64,000 bases of DNA from the NCBI GenBank assembly GCA_015680685.1, contig MNCI01035621.1:505247-569246 (forward strand), read 5' to 3'. The translations under genes and the position numbers were made by a program. Positions 32,695-44,639 of the stretch are shown here, one piece after another (the stretch's first letter is position 1; the number at the start of each line of letters is the position of its first letter). Source of the DNA: Gnetum montanum (taxonomy: Eukaryota > Streptophyta > Gnetopsida > Gnetales > Gnetaceae). A model generated the notes under the pieces. The model saw only the letters and a list, made by a program, of their open reading frames with translations, was not told the origin of the DNA and ran no database searches.

Positions 32695-33580
32695 ATAATT
32701 CTAGAGCAGATTCACTCAAGGTTTTACCAACAAACCACTAAATATAGATAATATGAAAGACAAACCAATTTATAGGAAAACAAAAACAAAAACTAGCTAT
32801 CTTTAGTTATCAAATGAGAAGATTACAATACAATGAATTCCAAATCTAAGAATTCAACACACTCTTACACACTCATACTATTGTAGAGCTTGAGAATCTA
32901 CAATCTCACAAGATTGATCAAAATATAAGGCTTAATATTCAAATAAGATCTCACACATATGTTTGCAATCCAACTTAAGAGGCAAAGAGTTATAGCTATG
33001 ATCACATACATACTTGGCCTTAGAGATACATTTACATGCATGCAATTCTTATTTTGACTCTTTTCTCATATCTTTGAAGGTTTTAAAATGTTTCTTCTCT
33101 TGCACAAGATTTTCATAAGATTTTCTTGATGTTCTCTTGCTTACTTTCAAGCATGGATATACACCATGATTATAGGGATCCAAATCCTAGGAATCGTTCC
33201 CAAATAGCTCTCTAGAAGTTTCACACATACATCTTACCTTTTCTAGATGTTTCCCATTCAAAATACAATACTTGAGCTTTAATGGATCAAATGAGACATT
33301 TCCTTGCCTTTCCAAATGTCTCCTTCTTAATTCTAGATGTTGTTGAGACATCTCACATGAGTATGAGATGTTTTCCCTATGTCCAATATGTCTTCCAAGT
33401 GTTAGAATCATATCCTCATGGTCTAAGATGTCATGTACAAGACATATCCTCATCAATAATATGTGTCCTTTGAGAAGACTATAATTTGGCTAAGATGTCT
33501 ATTCTAAACCTAAGACATCTCCTATAAAATCTTAAGTCTCACCCAAGAAATCTTTCTATTGTTGAAACCTACAATCACAA
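32695..33580 (-). repeat. Element G LTR
   Basis: Bounded inside by the PBS; the outer end is probably TGTGATTGTAGG at about 33579. The half nearest the outer end (33230-33545) is dense in ACATCT/AGATGT motifs. A T-rich run (tagtttttgtttttgtttt) near 32790 lies towards the end of the transcript. Confidence 0.55.
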
Positions 33581-36500
33581 CGTGTAGGGAAAAGTACAAG
33601 GGAATCAAGAGAGGTGTCACTATACTAATTATAAAATTTTACAAAATCATTAAAATAAATAAATTTTTTTTCCTAGGTATTTTTGCAAACACCGTGTAAT
33701 GGCTAAGAGTAAGTAAGTAAGTAATCGTGAAATGATTTTATGTAAGACTTGCTTGAGACCTTATCCTAACCTAGTAAACTTCATCCCAAGAACCAATACT
33801 ATTTTCTAGTAGAGTGTCCAACAACTTTGCAAAAATATTACTCAAAATGATTATTTAATAACTTTGCAAATTATTTTTATCGCCATTTTTAAATTGTAAG
33901 ATAGCCTTACTTGTTTTCTATTGTTGATTAATCCTTAATTCATTGTCAAATATACTTTTCAGGAACTTACAAAGGGTATTAAAGAGCTAACATCTATTTA
34001 ATAATAATTGTGTCAAATTATGAAGGAAAATGGAAATGAAAATTCTTAATTCCATAATTGTGAAATTACAAAGGATCTATTAGACATCACTTTTTACAAG
34101 GCTTGGATATCATCATTAAGGATCTTAAATATTTCATTAGGAAAAATAACCTAAAATTGATATATTTACTATGAAAAACTATGAAATTTTGTTTGCTTAC
34201 ATGATATATTTAATTCTAGTGCATTAAAGAAAGTCCAACTTAGAAAGATATGCTCTTGGTATAAATTTGACTAGTATAAGTCCATATCAATCATTGATTT
34301 CATTAAGTGCTATTCATATTACTACCTTGCAAACTATAGAAAAACTATTTAACATTTTTGTTTGAAATTATATTATGTATAAAAAATAATTATTCCTTGA
34401 AGAAAATATATAATTGTGAAATGAAATGAAATTAAAGATTTATTACATCTAAAGACTCATAGGATTTATTAGAAAAATATTATATTCTCATGAAAAATAA
34501 AGATAGACTCTATAGATTGATTAAGCACCAATGGAAGCAAGAAAAACAAACCATATAAGTTTTCTATTGTAACATTATAATGTTACCTCAAATGGATAGT
34601 CATATCATAAGAAAGAAATACATGTAACTCATTGTGAAGGGCTTTTGGATTGCACATCCTACACATGTGCTCTTCTTGAGGGAGTTGAATCTATCTTGCT
34701 TGGAATTCTAAAATAATAAGAACTTAATTGAAGCTTGGTTATAGTATTCAAATACTTAATTATTTTGATTTGAAAATATCTATCTATGAATGGGATAATT
34801 TTGAGTGGCCTTGGTTTAAATTTTGATGTAAGATTTCCTTGTGTATCTTTCTAGTTGTTGTCCACTGCTTGGCATTTGGTGGGTTGGATAGGGATTTCTA
34901 TGACCTTGTTGCTATGGGGCCTCGAAGTTGACACCTTAACTATAAAGTTGACATCCCAATCCCAAGTTGAAGGTTTTATGAGGCTCCTAAGTTGAAATGT
35001 TAGATGTTTCCATCTATCTTGATTTATAGCCTATTTTTTTATAAAGTTGAGGGTCATTTTATGGGGGCCCAAAGTTGAAGCTTGTATGGGTTTCTTTGGG
35101 ATGTAAAAAGTAAAATTTTATAATCATATATTATAAATGAAAATTATTTGGTCTAAGTAAGTCATCTTGGACAATGATCATATATGCATCCATCTATGTG
35201 ACAAACTTTGGGATGTGAAAATATCAACAATGAATAAGTCACCCTAGAGGTGGGGTGAGGTGTGGATGCTCCCTCTACCCCATGTGTACAATGTTGCTTT
35301 AGCTCCCTTCCTTGTTTAAGGTTGCACCTAGAGGTCGCTGGTTTAGGGGTGAAGCCATCTCCTCCCTTTCAAAATGTAGTATGGGTAGACTCAATTGCAA
35401 TTCAAAGGAATAGCCTACCATGACTATCATTGAGCAACCCATTGTTATGTGATACCATGCTTAGATCAATACCACAATACAATGCTACCACCATCTAGTA
35501 TGCTCCAATGAAGAATGCTCCAACTATGAGAGTTATGTAGACAAAAAAAACCCTATAGTCATGGTTTAGTGCTTAAGTTGAAGTTTATTTACTTAAAGTA
35601 AAGACACAAGATGCTACCAAGCACTATTTTTAACTCACTCATATGAATTATTTCTTTAAGGGTGGGGATAGGAAAATGGTATTGGATAGAATAATGAGTG
35701 ACAATAGATAAAAAAACTACTTGGCTCCAAGGGGGTGCCTTAGATATAGAACCTATTAGCCTGTTTCAAGGCACTAATGAGGAACTCAAAAATAGATTAG
35801 GGTAATGTATGTGCATTACCAAGGGAATGCCTACTACATGACCCTAGTCATTCCCTAGGTAAAGCTCCATTATCTAAATTTATTAACTCCTTTTAGGAAA
35901 ATGAGTTTAGTTATTTTTTATACTTTTTCATGCAATCCATTAAGTACTAGCCATTCCACCTCTACAAAATTATTTTATGAGGTAGTTGGGTTTCTACCTT
36001 CACTTTTGTTATCCTTAGGGATAATTCAAGGTGTAGGCCTTTGCCTTTTCCTCCATCTCTTTAAATTTACTCTCTAAAATGAACTATTCCATTTGGATGA
36101 CATATTATTCCTTTACTTTTGATTCTTTCATGCTTGTTCTAATTATTATGTTGTTGGCATAGTAGAGGTACTTCTACCCCTCCAATTTCTAGTCATAGTC
36201 CAAAGTTACTCTATATAATATTGTGATCCTTCAAATATTTAGGCATCCATTGGCACTGATAAATTTCAGATACCCAAAGAGGTTGGGCTTTCATTCATTT
36301 ACCAACTCACTTAGGATCTTATAGGATGAGCACTATGGCTTCAGGTGATGCTCCTTTTTATAGAATAAGTAATAGGTGATATTCTTGTTACCATTATTAT
36401 TATTGTTAGTGTTCTACTTAAGTGAATATGATCTCCTTATCAAAATATTTTATTAAAGTTTTTCATCCTTTATTTTTACTACTATTAATGCTTAGTCCTT

Positions 36501-36750
36501 GATATTTTATATATTTTATGGTTAAATGTTAAAATTCAATTGTTTTTACATGTTTTCCTTTCTTCCAGTTATCATGCTTTACAAGTATTTTATTATGCAT
36601 GTTCAATTATGTATACTAATTCTTTATTATGTATATTTAGTTATGTATATTTTATTCTATATTATGTACATGTGATTATATAATACTTTATTCATGCAAC
36701 ATTTATTATCCTAACTTTACCGAAGCCATACCCTCTATCACTATTATCAT
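33581..36750. other. Uninterpreted AT-rich region
   Basis: Over 3 kb without a recognisable gene, LTR border or PBS. It includes a cluster of AAGTTGA motifs (34925-35078), G/C-richer phrases near 35250-35350, and an AT-rich stretch of 'ttatgtata' variants (36580-36680). The minus strand at 35900-36360 gives short Lys/Glu-rich fragments that could be an old gag, but no motif is firm. Confidence 0.5.
34925..35078 (+). repeat. Six AAGTTGA motifs in 155 bp
   Basis: AAGTTGA occurs at 34925, 34944, 34963, 34989, 35044 and 35072, the first three spaced exactly 19 bases apart. The sequences between them differ, so this is not a simple tandem repeat. A seventh lies near 35575. Function unknown. Confidence 0.5.
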
Positions 36751-36754
36751 CAAA

Positions 36755-36835
36755 ACAATTAGATGTTAGCTTGGTGATAAGAAGCTTGATTTGAAAGCTC
36801 CAAGTCATGGGATTGATTCTAGTGGGTAATACTAA
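36755..36835 (+). repeat. SINE-like relic with A- and B-box
   Basis: TTAGCTTGGTGATAAGAAGC resembles a polymerase III A-box region, and about 40 bases on AGTCATGGGATTGATTCTAG resembles the B-box context seen in plant tRNA-derived SINEs (GTCATGGGTTCGATTCC). No A-tail border or target duplication was identified. Confidence 0.4.
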
Positions 36836-37205
36836 GATATAAAGTTATACTTGGACTATATATCTTAGGAGCCCAAGCTATAATGTCATGGATGGATGAA
36901 AGTTTTATAATTGAAGGAGTACAAGCTAGAATCTTAGTTGATTTTATTAATATGAATATCAATTTCCTACCTTGGGTGCACTCATCTCTTGAAATAAGTA
37001 ATATGGTTATGATAATGAAATGCTGTATGGGTAGAAATCACTTTGTCATAAAGCATCATAAAACTTACAAGTAGAAGGAGATGTTAAAGGTTTGAATGAA
37101 GCTCACTCAATAAGTCATCAAGTATCTTATCCTCACCCCTAATGTCTGCTATTTATTAGGGTTTTATTTATGCATTCTATATGCTATACACTTAGTAGAA
37201 TCCAT
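36836..37205. other. Flank left of the family B array
   Basis: Contains a 63-codon + strand frame (36883-37074) with no recognisable motif. No polypurine tract precedes 37206, unlike the two other LTR starts of family B, which fits this being the outer 5' edge of the array. Confidence 0.4.
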
Positions 37206-38799
37206 TTTAATAACTTGTATTTTTAGCATCCTTGGTATGTATGATTTTTATAGTGATTACAATGCTTATGCTTGTATATTCTATATGTTTGTGTAGTTCA
37301 ATATATTTTATGCATTATGATGATGATTTTAATGATGAGCTTTGGATTATCTAGATGCTTGGTTAATATTATGTAATTCTTACTATTTAATTATATGTAT
37401 ATTTTCTTTTCTTATCATCTGGAAAGTGTGCACTAATCTTATTATTGAGTATGGTAGGATCTCATGAGATTTGGTTGGAAGCATGGCATGATATGTGATT
37501 GGTGGTTTGTCTAATTATTAATATTAATTTTTCCTAGAGTGTATTTTATGAGCTAGAGAATCTATGGTTGGTGGTTCTCTCATATGTTAGCATGTATGCT
37601 ATGTATATTTTTTATATGTATTTATTTTAGATTTATCTTACTCATCTATATTGAGATACTTTTCATGATGTTTTTAGCATTATGGATTTTATGATATTTT
37701 TCCTTTTAAAGGTTTTAGCATGTATTTGGGTTATGTGAGTAGGACAGAAAGTTAAATTTAACATGAAAAAGATTTTTTCGTATTATTATTTTACATTAGC
37801 ATTGGTTTGGATAATTGGTGTTTTTTCTTGTTCATGATTTCATGGAAAATCTTCATTAAAACTTCCACAAATCATTCTTTTCATATATTTTGATGATTTA
37901 GAAAAAGATGGTGTGGAAGGTTGAAGTCATGGAGATGTTGATGGATTGTAGATTGGCTGTACAAATTGCTCGAATCTTTGTGGTTTAATTTTATCTCTTG
38001 TGATTTTTCATAATTCAAATTCAAAGGTGAGTTATCTTGGCTTCTTTTCCATTTATGATTACAAGTTTTTATGCACATTTGTTGAATGTGTGTTAGTTAT
38101 TTTTGCCATACGATTCTAATGCTATTTGTAAGATGATGGATTTCTTTTTACAATGAATAGCATGTCATTTTGATGGATATTTTTATGCACAATTAATGAA
38201 ATTATTCTATTATTTTCATCAATTTTAGGTGTGGGTATTGTAGCAATCATTACAATAAATTTTATTAGATTGAATTTTTCCATTTATGAACTTAACTGAT
38301 TGAAATTGATTGATAAAACTATGATAAATTCTTATGTGGCTATGATCTTATATTCCTAAGGAGAGAAAGAGACATGTGTTTTGATTTTCCATGATGGTTA
38401 GTTTTGAGTTTTAGGGATTTTATTGCTTTTATTTTGATATTTTGCTAGATCAATTTTCTTTTCTATGATCTTGTCATGTCTTTGTGATGGTTCTCATTTT
38501 GTATATTAGTTTGGCTTGAATTCATCTTTCCCTGGTATATATGTAATTTTAGTTATTGTTCTATTCTTATAAAGATATCCAACTATTCTTTAACAATTGA
38601 ATGATTGATTCTAACTTTTGATTTCTTTAGTTTCTTATTAGTTCTTGTTCTTGAGTTGTTGAGATCTTACTTGTTGTTTTCCTATCATTCTCATCATTTC
38701 TGAGCTTTTTCCATATTTTCCTTATACTTTCCCAACCTTCAAGACATCCTAGACCTCTGCTATACATTCCTTCCACAAGCTAGCTACTCAAGAAAGATG

Positions 38800-39130
38800 T
38801 TTCAACTCAGGCTTAGATGTCTATAATTCAAGTAAGACATCTTACTTGAGATGTTACAATATCTCACCTGATATGTTATGACATCTTGCCTAAGAAGTCT
38901 CAAGTGAGATGTCATGACATGTAAGGTGAGAAGTCTTAAGCAAGATATCCTAAGATGTCATGACATATCACTTGAGACTTCTCACATGATATTTCATGAC
39001 ATCTCACTTGAGACTTCTTAGGCAAGATGTCATGACATCTTTCTTGAGACCTCTCAGCTAAGATGTTAGGACATCTCATCTAATACATCTCTAAATTTTC
39101 CAAGACATTTCTTGATTTTTAAGATGTATT
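38800..39130. repeat. Palindromic AGATGT/ACATCT cluster in left LTR
   Basis: More than a dozen AGATGT or ACATCT half-sites in about 330 bp, often joined as AGATGTCATGACATCT; the best copy is an 18-bp perfect palindrome at 39024-39041. The matching region of the central LTR (56215-56410) has fewer, so copy number varies between LTRs. Confidence 0.75.
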
Positions 39131-39718
39131 TTCTACAAACCTAGTTCTACAATGAACTTGGATTTTCTAAAGTTTGATCCTCTATTTTTTCCTATAACTT
39201 GGACTTCTTGGGTTATATGCTTTTAAATCTTTTTCAAATCTTCTATAGTTGTTGTATTGACATTGATATTCCTTTTGTCTTTCATTGTAGGATTATCTCC
39301 CTTGATCAATTATGAGCTAAATAAATCTTCATCTATGGTGTATTTTGTTAATTTATTGATATTCATCTCATCTCATTAAACCACTTATAACTTTGTTTTA
39401 ATCACATCCCTATGACATGCTTCCATTGATTGATTTTATTGGAATTTCAAGTTCTATTACACCATCTTGGACCAAATGGGATCTTATTGGAATGAGTACT
39501 AATTCTTATGAGATTTTTGGTTGTTGGTGATTTGATCCTTTTCATGTCATTATATAATCAATATTTTAGCATCTTAATCATGCTCTTTCCTAGTAAATTT
39601 TATTGAAATATTAGGGCATTTTTGAGATCTCTTGGACATTGAGTTTAATTTTCTCTATTTTTGGACTTCCATGTGTTGGGTTTAGATGATGGTAATAACT
39701 GCTTCCATGGATTGATAT

Positions 39719-39723
39719 CCTTT
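39719..39723 (+). repeat. Target site duplication of E3, left copy
   Basis: CCTTT immediately before the 5' LTR start TGATGA at 39724. The right copy is CCTTC at 48837-48841, one C/T difference. Five bases is the usual size for gypsy integrases. Confidence 0.8.
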
Positions 39724-40572
39724 TGATGAATCATGTTTAGTTGTGCTCTGATATCAAATACTCAATATTAGAGCCTTGATATCAGATACACAATATTGGG
39801 TCCCAAGAAGCAATGTTGGATATTCGATATCACAAGATGTATGTTGGCCTATAAATATAGTGCTTGGGCACACAATTTGGACATTAGTTTTTGAATAGAG
39901 TAACAAAATTCTTGTAGTTTAGCTATTCTATAGTTACAATATTTTTGAGTAACCATAGCAGGAGTCTGAGTGTGTACGAATCTTTATTCCAACACTAATG
40001 TACTTGAGCACAATGGCGTGATGGAAATAAAGATGAGCCGTTTCGATAATCCTTGTAGCACTAAGAATAGAATAATTTTTCCTTAATGCATTTAATATTT
40101 ATGGACTTTACCTTAATCAACTTTAATTAAGTAATTAATTTCCAGTTTTTAATGAACACAAGCATGACCACTTTGAGCATACGTGTAGCACTTGGTAACC
40201 TAGAAACACTTAATGTTTGGTAACCTAGTAGTGCTATATGCATTCGAGATGTGTCTAGAGAGTGAAATAGGTACTTTTTTTAGTCTAGCTAGGTAGTAGA
40301 TTAATTAAATATTAAATTCCTCTACCTTTCATTCTTGTTCTAGGTGATTAAACTTATAAAATATAAAATGATAAAAATCATATACCTCAGTTGCATTGAA
40401 CCATACACTTATACCCCATGAGTAACACTGAGAAGACAATGATCATCCTAATTAGATTTCACTTCATAGAACCAGTGCACTTAGGAACCTAAGGTCTGCT
40501 GAGTTTGACTAGATCATGTGTGAATGTTTGTGATTCGTATGGTTGGACATAGAGGTACCTCACTACTCATCA
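39724..40572 (+). repeat. E3 5' LTR
   Basis: TGATGA at 39724 to CATCA at 40572, ending one base before the PBS. U3 repeats are decayed forms (tgatatcaaatactcaatatt, ttgatatcagatacacaata) of the E0 palindromic units. The LTR pair differs at many sites plus small indels, so the insertion is old. Confidence 0.88.
39848..39860 (+). promoter_or_regulatory. TATA box of E3 5' LTR
   Basis: CCTATAAATATAG, about 125 bases inside the LTR, directly after the GATATC repeats. The 3' LTR has the same motif at about 48113-48125. Confidence 0.65.
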
Positions 40573-40573
40573 T

Positions 40574-40592
40574 TGGCACCATTGCTAGATAT
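40574..40592 (+). other. E3 primer binding site, tRNA-Asp type
   Basis: TGGCACCATTGCT agrees over 13 bases with the E2 PBS and with the tRNA-Asp complement apart from G/A and C/T changes; the last bases have diverged. It starts one base after the LTR. Confidence 0.75.
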
Positions 40593-40733
40593 CTTTTAGT
40601 TATTACATGCACTATCTAGGATTTAGTAAAAATTATTTGAAATCATTGGAACAAACCCTAGAGTCATATCATACTTTAAAATAACTACAAAATGTTTTAA
40701 AAAGAACACTATGTTTTTATTTTCTAACATAAG

Positions 40734-43060
40734 ATGTCTTCTTCTCATAGGAGAAATTCTCTACCCAAGTTTGATGAAGTACATCATTAGGGACCCTAAT
40801 AATACATAGTGGTATATGCTCATACTGATGAGTATGTACCCAATTTCACCTTCATCCTACACTAGGATGAACTATTCTAGTGGTGTGACATGGAGGGAAA
40901 CATCGTGTTACTACTTGATCAATCCATTCCTACGATGCTCCAATAAACTGTTGCATGTTTGTACCTTCAAGTACTTCATGTTGAGTATGTTATATAGGAG
41001 AGTAATGCTAGGGATTTTCATCCCATTGAGGCACAATGTCCTAGGGATCGATAGCTAGAATAGTGCTATGAATTTGTGAAGGGGAAGTGGTTCAATGATT
41101 TTCCATTCCTACTCTACCAAAAAGATGATGAAGAACCCTTCTTTGGGGGTTTTCCATTTAGTGAAATTCCTCTCTTTGAATTTAGTGAAGGAGGTCAAAA
41201 CCAAAACTTACAATCCACAATCCACAATCTTAGTTTTGGTAAGAATGAATCCAATGACAAAGGGGGATCTAAGGAGGAGAGTTAGGGTAGGAAAGCAAAC
41301 AATAAACCTGATCTTGATCATGGCCATGATAACCAAAGAGGGGGTAGCAAGAACCTTGATGGTACTAATCCTCCTTCCTCTTCACCTTCATTGTCATATT
41401 CTTTCTCTTCTAGATCTGACCACAATCATAGGGGGTGTGACTGTGATGGAGGTGACTGATGGGACTAAGATGACTAAAGGGATCATCAGGAAAGATAAGA
41501 CTAGGGGCGTAAATGATCAAGAGAGACCTATCACCATGAATAAAGGGGTAGTAGAGGGCATTGTAAGCAGAAAAATCATGACCTTGATGAGCCTTTTCTT
41601 GTTACTTGAATATGCTAAACATTGTAGAGGTAGTACAAATTCCCACAAGGCACATAAAGGATAGTTTGTTTAAGAGGTTGGACATGGAAAATATTCCTTA
41701 GTTTGAAGGGGGATATAACTTAGATCCATAGAACCATCTCCAATATTTTCAAGATGCATGTGCCTTGTAGAATATATAGAATTAGTGGCAAAAGCTTAAT
41801 TTGTTTTCCAAAACACTCATTAAAGAAGCAGAGAACTAGTACTAGTCCTTAGAACCAGAATCTATCAGATGATGGAGTACAATGCTTGAATTGTTTATTG
41901 AAAAATATCAAATGTACTCCCAAGTTTCCAGCTTGAGAAGTAGATCCAAGGATGGAAACAAGGGATAAAAGAACCCTTGAACACTACCATAGGCTAATAC
42001 TATTCCTTATTACATAGATTGCCTAGCCATGGTTATTCTCAATTGGACCAACTTCACGACCTTGTAGATATGCTTTGATCTGAAATGAGAACCCTTCACA
42101 TCTATGCCCAAGAGCAACTATCAAAATCAAGTATCCATCAAATCTAAAGATTCATTAAGCAAGTAGTGAAAGAAGAAGGAGAATTAAAGAAAGAAGTGTA
42201 GAAGAGCACAAGCACAATCCTTCCATTTGCAAGAGGAAGGCTCAATTCTGTGATAGTGAGGAAAAATCATCACTTGATGAGGTGGTCAATCAGAAAACCT
42301 TCATGCTTTAAAAACTTTAATATGAAATTTTGGCCAAGGTTGATCAATTATGGGACTTCATGAATTGTAGATTTCAAGATGTTTTAAAAATTTATGAGGA
42401 GTCCAAAGAACAATGTAGTGACCACGATCATAGAAAATGCAAGGAAGATGAATGTACTTATAAAAGAGGTAAGGGCAAGATTATTGTAGTAGTAGAAGTT
42501 GTGGGAAGAAAATTAGATGATGATGATGGGTGTGACATCTATCATTATGAATATCCTAAGGGATGTTGCCCCATTATGTCACACTTATAGGAGTATGGGG
42601 GTGTATGCTTTGAATCCATGATTAGCATAAAAGCAAACACCCAAAAGATGCCTTATCCTCAAGGAAATTCTAGGCAGTTCCACTATCAACAATAGTATTA
42701 CCCAAGTGGAAATCCTTTACAACCATATGTGTAGTATCAACAATGGTAGCAATCATAGTCATGGGCGCTAGCACTGCCAAGGTAGCAATACCCTTATAGA
42801 CAACTTGATCCATATGGGTATTACGTTCAACAACCCTTCTCTCCACATTACTAACGTCTTGATTATTATTGAACTCATTCTCCACATGCAAGGAGGGATA
42901 CTAGCTTTTACCCTTATCCTGCTCCTACTCTTGCACAAGTTCCTCCATCCTCCACATAGCTACCACCTACTCCATCTATGTAGGATGAACTCCCAACTCA
43001 ATTGCAACATCCCAATGCTACTGGGGTTATTACTCTACATTTGGTTCATCAACTGAGTGA
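40734..43060 (+). pseudogene. E3 gag remnant
   Basis: Starts MSSSHRRNSLPKFDEVHH. Blocks: YAHTDEYVPNFTFILH, an open segment KDDEEPFFGGFPFSEIPLFE (41076-41285), a His/Asp/Arg-rich spacer (NHRGCDCDGGD, about 41420-41560), the capsid core (about 41690-42200; EKYQMYSQVSS near 41905), and a Lys-rich segment 42330-42590 followed by a Tyr/Pro/Gln-rich part. Stops sit mainly at Gln and Trp codons. The 189-codon frame at 41095-41664 is an out-of-phase shadow of this gene. Confidence 0.7.
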
Positions 43061-43269
43061 TTTAGATATTTGATCAAAGAAAAGACCTTTTTTCTAACCC
43101 TAATAGCCCACCTAGGACCTTACATATACATGCGATTAACAATCCTATTTTTCCATCTTTCTTTGTATCAAATTCCTTCAAGTCTCTTTCAAATTAAATA
43201 CCACTTAGGATTCATACTATTATGCTTACTCATGTTGTATTTAATTGGATCTATACTAGCAATCTTCCC

Positions 43270-43550
43270 AAGAAATTAGTAGATCCTGGGAACCCTTTTA
43301 TTTATTTGTAGATTGCTAGGAATGAACTATGTAAAGCTCTTCTTGATTTAGGTTTTGGTGTCATCCTGATTTCTCATGAAACTTATACTGTATAGAACCT
43401 ACCTCCTTTCAAGAAGAGCAGTATTAAATTAGAATTGAAAAACTAGTCCATCACTATTCCATTGGGACTAGTAGAAGACATTGTGACCATTGTACATGGG
43501 TGATCTTATTCTACTAATTTCCTAGTGATCAAGGTGGAGAACTACAAAGG
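43270..43550 (+). pseudogene. E3 protease remnant, C-terminally deleted
   Basis: RNELCKALLDLGFGVILISHE corresponds to the DSGS active site (DLGF here, so the triad is lost). It continues with SSIKLELKN, SITIPLGLVEDIVTIVHG and FLVIKVENYKGNY and then jumps directly into RT sequence. Confidence 0.7.
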
Positions 43551-44220
43551 GAACTACTAAATATAGTAACATTTAAGGATCATTTTTTGGTTGTAATTCA
43601 TTGATTAGGTGTTAGACACAATATTTGGGCATTTCTTTTATACTTTTCTAGATGGTTATAGTGGTTATAACCAAAAGAGGACTAGGCCAAATTAACATTC
43701 ATGAGTTCCTAAGGGACTTTTGCATGCTACCAGATGCCTTTTGATCTATACAATGCCAATGCATGGTCCTTAGCATTTTTCAATAGTATATTGGTAGTGG
43801 TATGAAATTCTTCATGGATGAATTATCCACCTATGGAGCTACATTTAAGTAAGCCCTTGACCACCTTTAGCAAGTATTGAAGAGATGTGTTGAAACAAAC
43901 CTTTGGCTTAATTAGTAAAAGAGTCATTTGATGGTCCAAGAGGGCATTGTGTTGGGGTATAGAATATCACAAGTAGGAATTGAGGTTGATCCTAAAAAAA
44001 TAAGGGTCATCCAAAGGAATAACCCATCAACTAGAAATCATCAAAGATGTTCATTCATTCCTTAGACACATTGGCTATTATTGACAATTCATAGGGAATT
44101 TCTCTAAGATCATAAAATCATTGGTTAAGCTAACAAAGAAAGATGCTCCATTTTTCTAGACCACAAAATGTGAAAAAGCATTCTAATAGGTAAAGAAGAA
44201 ACTTGTAGAAACTCCAATTC
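43551..44220 (+). pseudogene. E3 reverse transcriptase remnant, N-terminally deleted
   Basis: Enters at the level of E1 position 3215 (LLNMATFKDHF): about 860 bp present in E1 are missing. Remaining blocks: VLDTIFGHFFYTFLDGYSGY, FFMDELSTYG at 43811-43822 (second Asp of the pair is Glu) and HIGYY. Multiple stops. Confidence 0.75.
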
Positions 44221-44606
44221 TACAAGCACTCGACTGGGTCAAACAATTTCATGTTATGATAGATGCATTAAATTATACCTTGAGAGCTATGCTTACATAG
44301 ATGGATGACAAGAGACATCCATATTACATCCACTATGCAAGATAAAGCATTGTGGATGCATAATTGAACTACACCCTCATAGAAAAAATATTGATGGCAG
44401 TGGTGTTTACTCTAGAGAAGTTTAAGCATTATGTGCTTGGATATAAAGTGTTTGTGCATATGGACCACAACATCATTTTCTTCTTGATGAACAAGCCAAT
44501 GGTGAGTCCCCATGTCATAAAATGGTTAGTGATCTTACAAGAATTTGATCTTACAATGGTAGATCAAAAGGATGCTGAGAATGTGGTCATTGACCACTTG
44601 TCTTGA
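44221..44606 (+). pseudogene. E3 RNase H remnant
   Basis: The block 44364-44606 is open: NYTLIEKILMAVVFTLEKFK, KVFVHMDHNIIFFLMNKPM, HVIKWLVILQEFDLTMVDQK and NVVIDHLS. TDH reads MDH as in E2, with the Asp retained. Confidence 0.75.
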
Positions 44607-44639
44607 TTCAGATGGAACAACAAAGAGGAGGAAAGCCCA

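Larger units (their letters stand above)
32200..33580 (-). mobile_element. Element G: minus-strand LTR, PBS and gag start, truncated
   Basis: On the minus strand: an LTR of about 0.9 kb (33580-32695), an initiator-Met-type PBS (32694-32683), a short leader, and a gag start MAPKKK near 32634 followed by MERMNYTF and fragments such as KYDIPFLDVNEIQSF. Homology ends near 32200 against the element C LTR; the rest of G is missing. The gag start resembles those of gypsy elements. Confidence 0.55.

Noticed and set aside
35900-36360. Minus-strand gag-like fragments (Lys/Glu-rich)
   Set aside because: Short pieces with stops, no zinc knuckle, capsid motif or neighbouring pol domain; AT-rich DNA gives such composition by chance.
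41095-41664. 189-codon open frame rich in Met, Leu and Ile in E3
   Set aside because: The gag frame is the other phase (MKGKWFNDF..., then a His/Asp/Arg-rich spacer), as shown by alignment with E2. This frame is an overlapping shadow.
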